A DNA stretch of 6,664 nt. Source: Pseudomonadota bacterium (lineage in GTDB: Bacteria > Pseudomonadota > Gammaproteobacteria > Burkholderiales > Burkholderiaceae). The stretch is from contig JAEZQX010000580.1 of assembly GCA_023441105.1 (NCBI GenBank), forward strand, positions 1 through 6,664, in the 5' to 3' direction. The translations under genes were made by a program, and so were the position numbers. Of the stretch, positions 5,742 through 6,664 are shown piece after piece; the stretch's first letter is position 1, and each line of letters opens with the position of its first letter. A model generated the notes under the pieces. The model did no database searches and was not told the origin of the DNA. It saw only the letters and a list, made by a program, of their open reading frames with translations.

Positions 5742-6664
5742 ATGTCCGCCATGTTCCCCGAAAGCCCGACAGATTCCCGCGGTGCAGGTGCCTGGCTGGT
5801 CCGTCTGGTGCTTGGCGCGTTGCTGCTGCTCGGCATACTGGCGGTGCTGCTCTACGCCGGCGCCCGTTTCATCGTCTGGCCGAACATCGACAGCGTCGTC
5901 GGCCGCTATGCGGGAACCGTCGAGCAGCGCCTCGGGACCAGCCTGACCTGGAAAGCCATCCATTCCGAATGGAGCGGCTTGCGGCCGTCCATCGAGATCA
6001 TCGCCCCGGTGCTCGGCAAGGGCGAGCTGGCCACCCGCGCGGACCGGCTTTCGGCAACCATCTCGCTGCGCTCGCTGCTGCGCGGGCAGGCCGAGCTCGA
6101 GAACCTGGTGCTGGACAAGCCGATCGTGGTCCTGCGCCGCACCGGCGATGCCTTCGCGCTCGCGGCGCTGGGCCCGCGGCCGCAAAGCTCGCAGCAGGCG
6201 CCGGGCGTCCTGCAATGGCTGTTGCAGCAGCCGGATGTGCGGATCGGCGGCGGCAGCCTGGTCATCGTCGATGCCGACGATGCTCGCCGCAACCTGCGCT
6301 TCAACGACGTGGCGCTGGTGCTGCGCAGCCAGGGACGCGACCACGCTCTGCGGCTCGACATCGGCAACGCCAACGCCCTTGCCGCCACCTTGGTGATGCA
6401 GGCCGACCTCAGGCGCAAGGCGCAGTCCGACCCGGCCGACTGGCGCAATTGGGAAGGGAACCTGCAGCTCGACGGCCGGCAGCTGGCGACGCAGTTGCTG
6501 CTGGCGGAGCTGCCGGCCACCACCCGCGCGGCGCTCCAGGAGCGGTTGGCGGCGGTGGCGACCGGCTCGATTGCCGGCCAGGTCGATCCGTCGCTGTCGC
6601 TGCAGCTCGACTACGGCAAGGTGGCGCACGCGCGGTTGCGCCTCAGGTCGGACGACCTGCTGAT
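5742..6664 (+). CDS. yhdP: YhdP-family AsmA-like envelope protein, N-terminal part (partial)
   Basis: The frame is open to the window edge, so only about 307 N-terminal residues are seen; family members usually run well over 1,000. YhdP is an inner-membrane-anchored AsmA-like protein that spans the periplasm and, in Escherichia coli, acts with TamB and YdbH in moving phospholipids to the outer membrane. A single N-terminal membrane anchor lies at about 18-40 (WLVRLVLGALLLLGILAVLLY). The family pattern follows: a short helix (WPNIDSVVGRYAGTVEQRLG, 46-65), then SLTWKAIHSEWSGLRPSIEI (67-86), then DRLSATISLRSLLRGQAELENLVLDKPIVVLRR (101-133, cited in part as the AsmA-type beta strand block). Start choice is open. 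The ATG at 5742 has GGAA directly against it, whereas the in-frame ATG at 5751 has the same GGAA nine bases upstream and may be the true start. A GTG at 5727 is also in frame. The gene is divergent from the lectin-like gene. Confidence 0.85.
   Translation, partial: MSAMFPESPTDSRGAGAWLVRLVLGALLLLGILAVLLYAGARFIVWPNIDSVVGRYAGTVEQRLGTSLTWKAIHSEWSGLRPSIEIIAPVLGKGELATRADRLSATISLRSLLRGQAELENLVLDKPIVVLRRTGDAFALAALGPRPQSSQQAPGVLQWLLQQPDVRIGGGSLVIVDADDARRNLRFNDVALVLRSQGRDHALRLDIGNANALAATLVMQADLRRKAQSDPADWRNWEGNLQLDGRQLATQLLLAELPATTRAALQERLAAVATGSIAGQVDPSLSLQLDYGKVAHARLRLRSDDLL

Noticed and set aside
5730..6629. A 299-codon minus-strand frame opposite the right-hand gene
   Set aside because: The plus-strand frame has a membrane anchor and the YhdP-family pattern and stays open to the window edge; the minus frame is Gln/Arg-rich without motifs.

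Overview
The window is GC-rich and reads as a chromosomal segment of a high-GC proteobacterium. It is most likely gammaproteobacterial, because it carries a full-length GlnE and the N-terminus of a YhdP-family protein. The exact genus cannot be named from this sequence. There are four protein-coding genes and no sign of rRNA, tRNA, CRISPR or transposase sequence.

Layout: (1) 1-97 is short non-coding sequence downstream of glnE with a CG-rich low-complexity tract. (2) 98-2845, minus strand, is glnE, the two-domain enzyme that adenylylates and deadenylylates glutamine synthetase. (3) 2846-2920 is a short divergent promoter region holding several palindromes. (4) 2921-4081, plus strand, is a membrane acyltransferase of the acyltransferase-3 (OafA/YrhL-like) family, probably starting at a TTG codon. 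(5) 4082-4178 is a convergent gap with a GC-rich stem-loop. (6) 4179-5528, minus strand, is an unusual 449-residue protein. It has a low-complexity N-terminal half, a hydrophobic segment ending in a poly-Asp run, and a C-type-lectin-like domain that appears to be spliced into the middle of a cadherin/Ig-like adhesin repeat. (7) 5529-5741 is a divergent intergenic region with a clear inverted repeat. (8) 5742 to the window end, plus strand, is the start of a YhdP-family (AsmA-like) envelope protein, cut off by the window edge.

The two outer genes are conserved housekeeping functions: nitrogen control and outer-membrane lipid homeostasis. The two inner genes look like accessory cell-surface functions, one modifying a glycan or lipid and one possibly binding glycan. 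They converge on each other, so they are not an operon, and any functional link is inference. The lectin-like protein is the most unusual item in the window.
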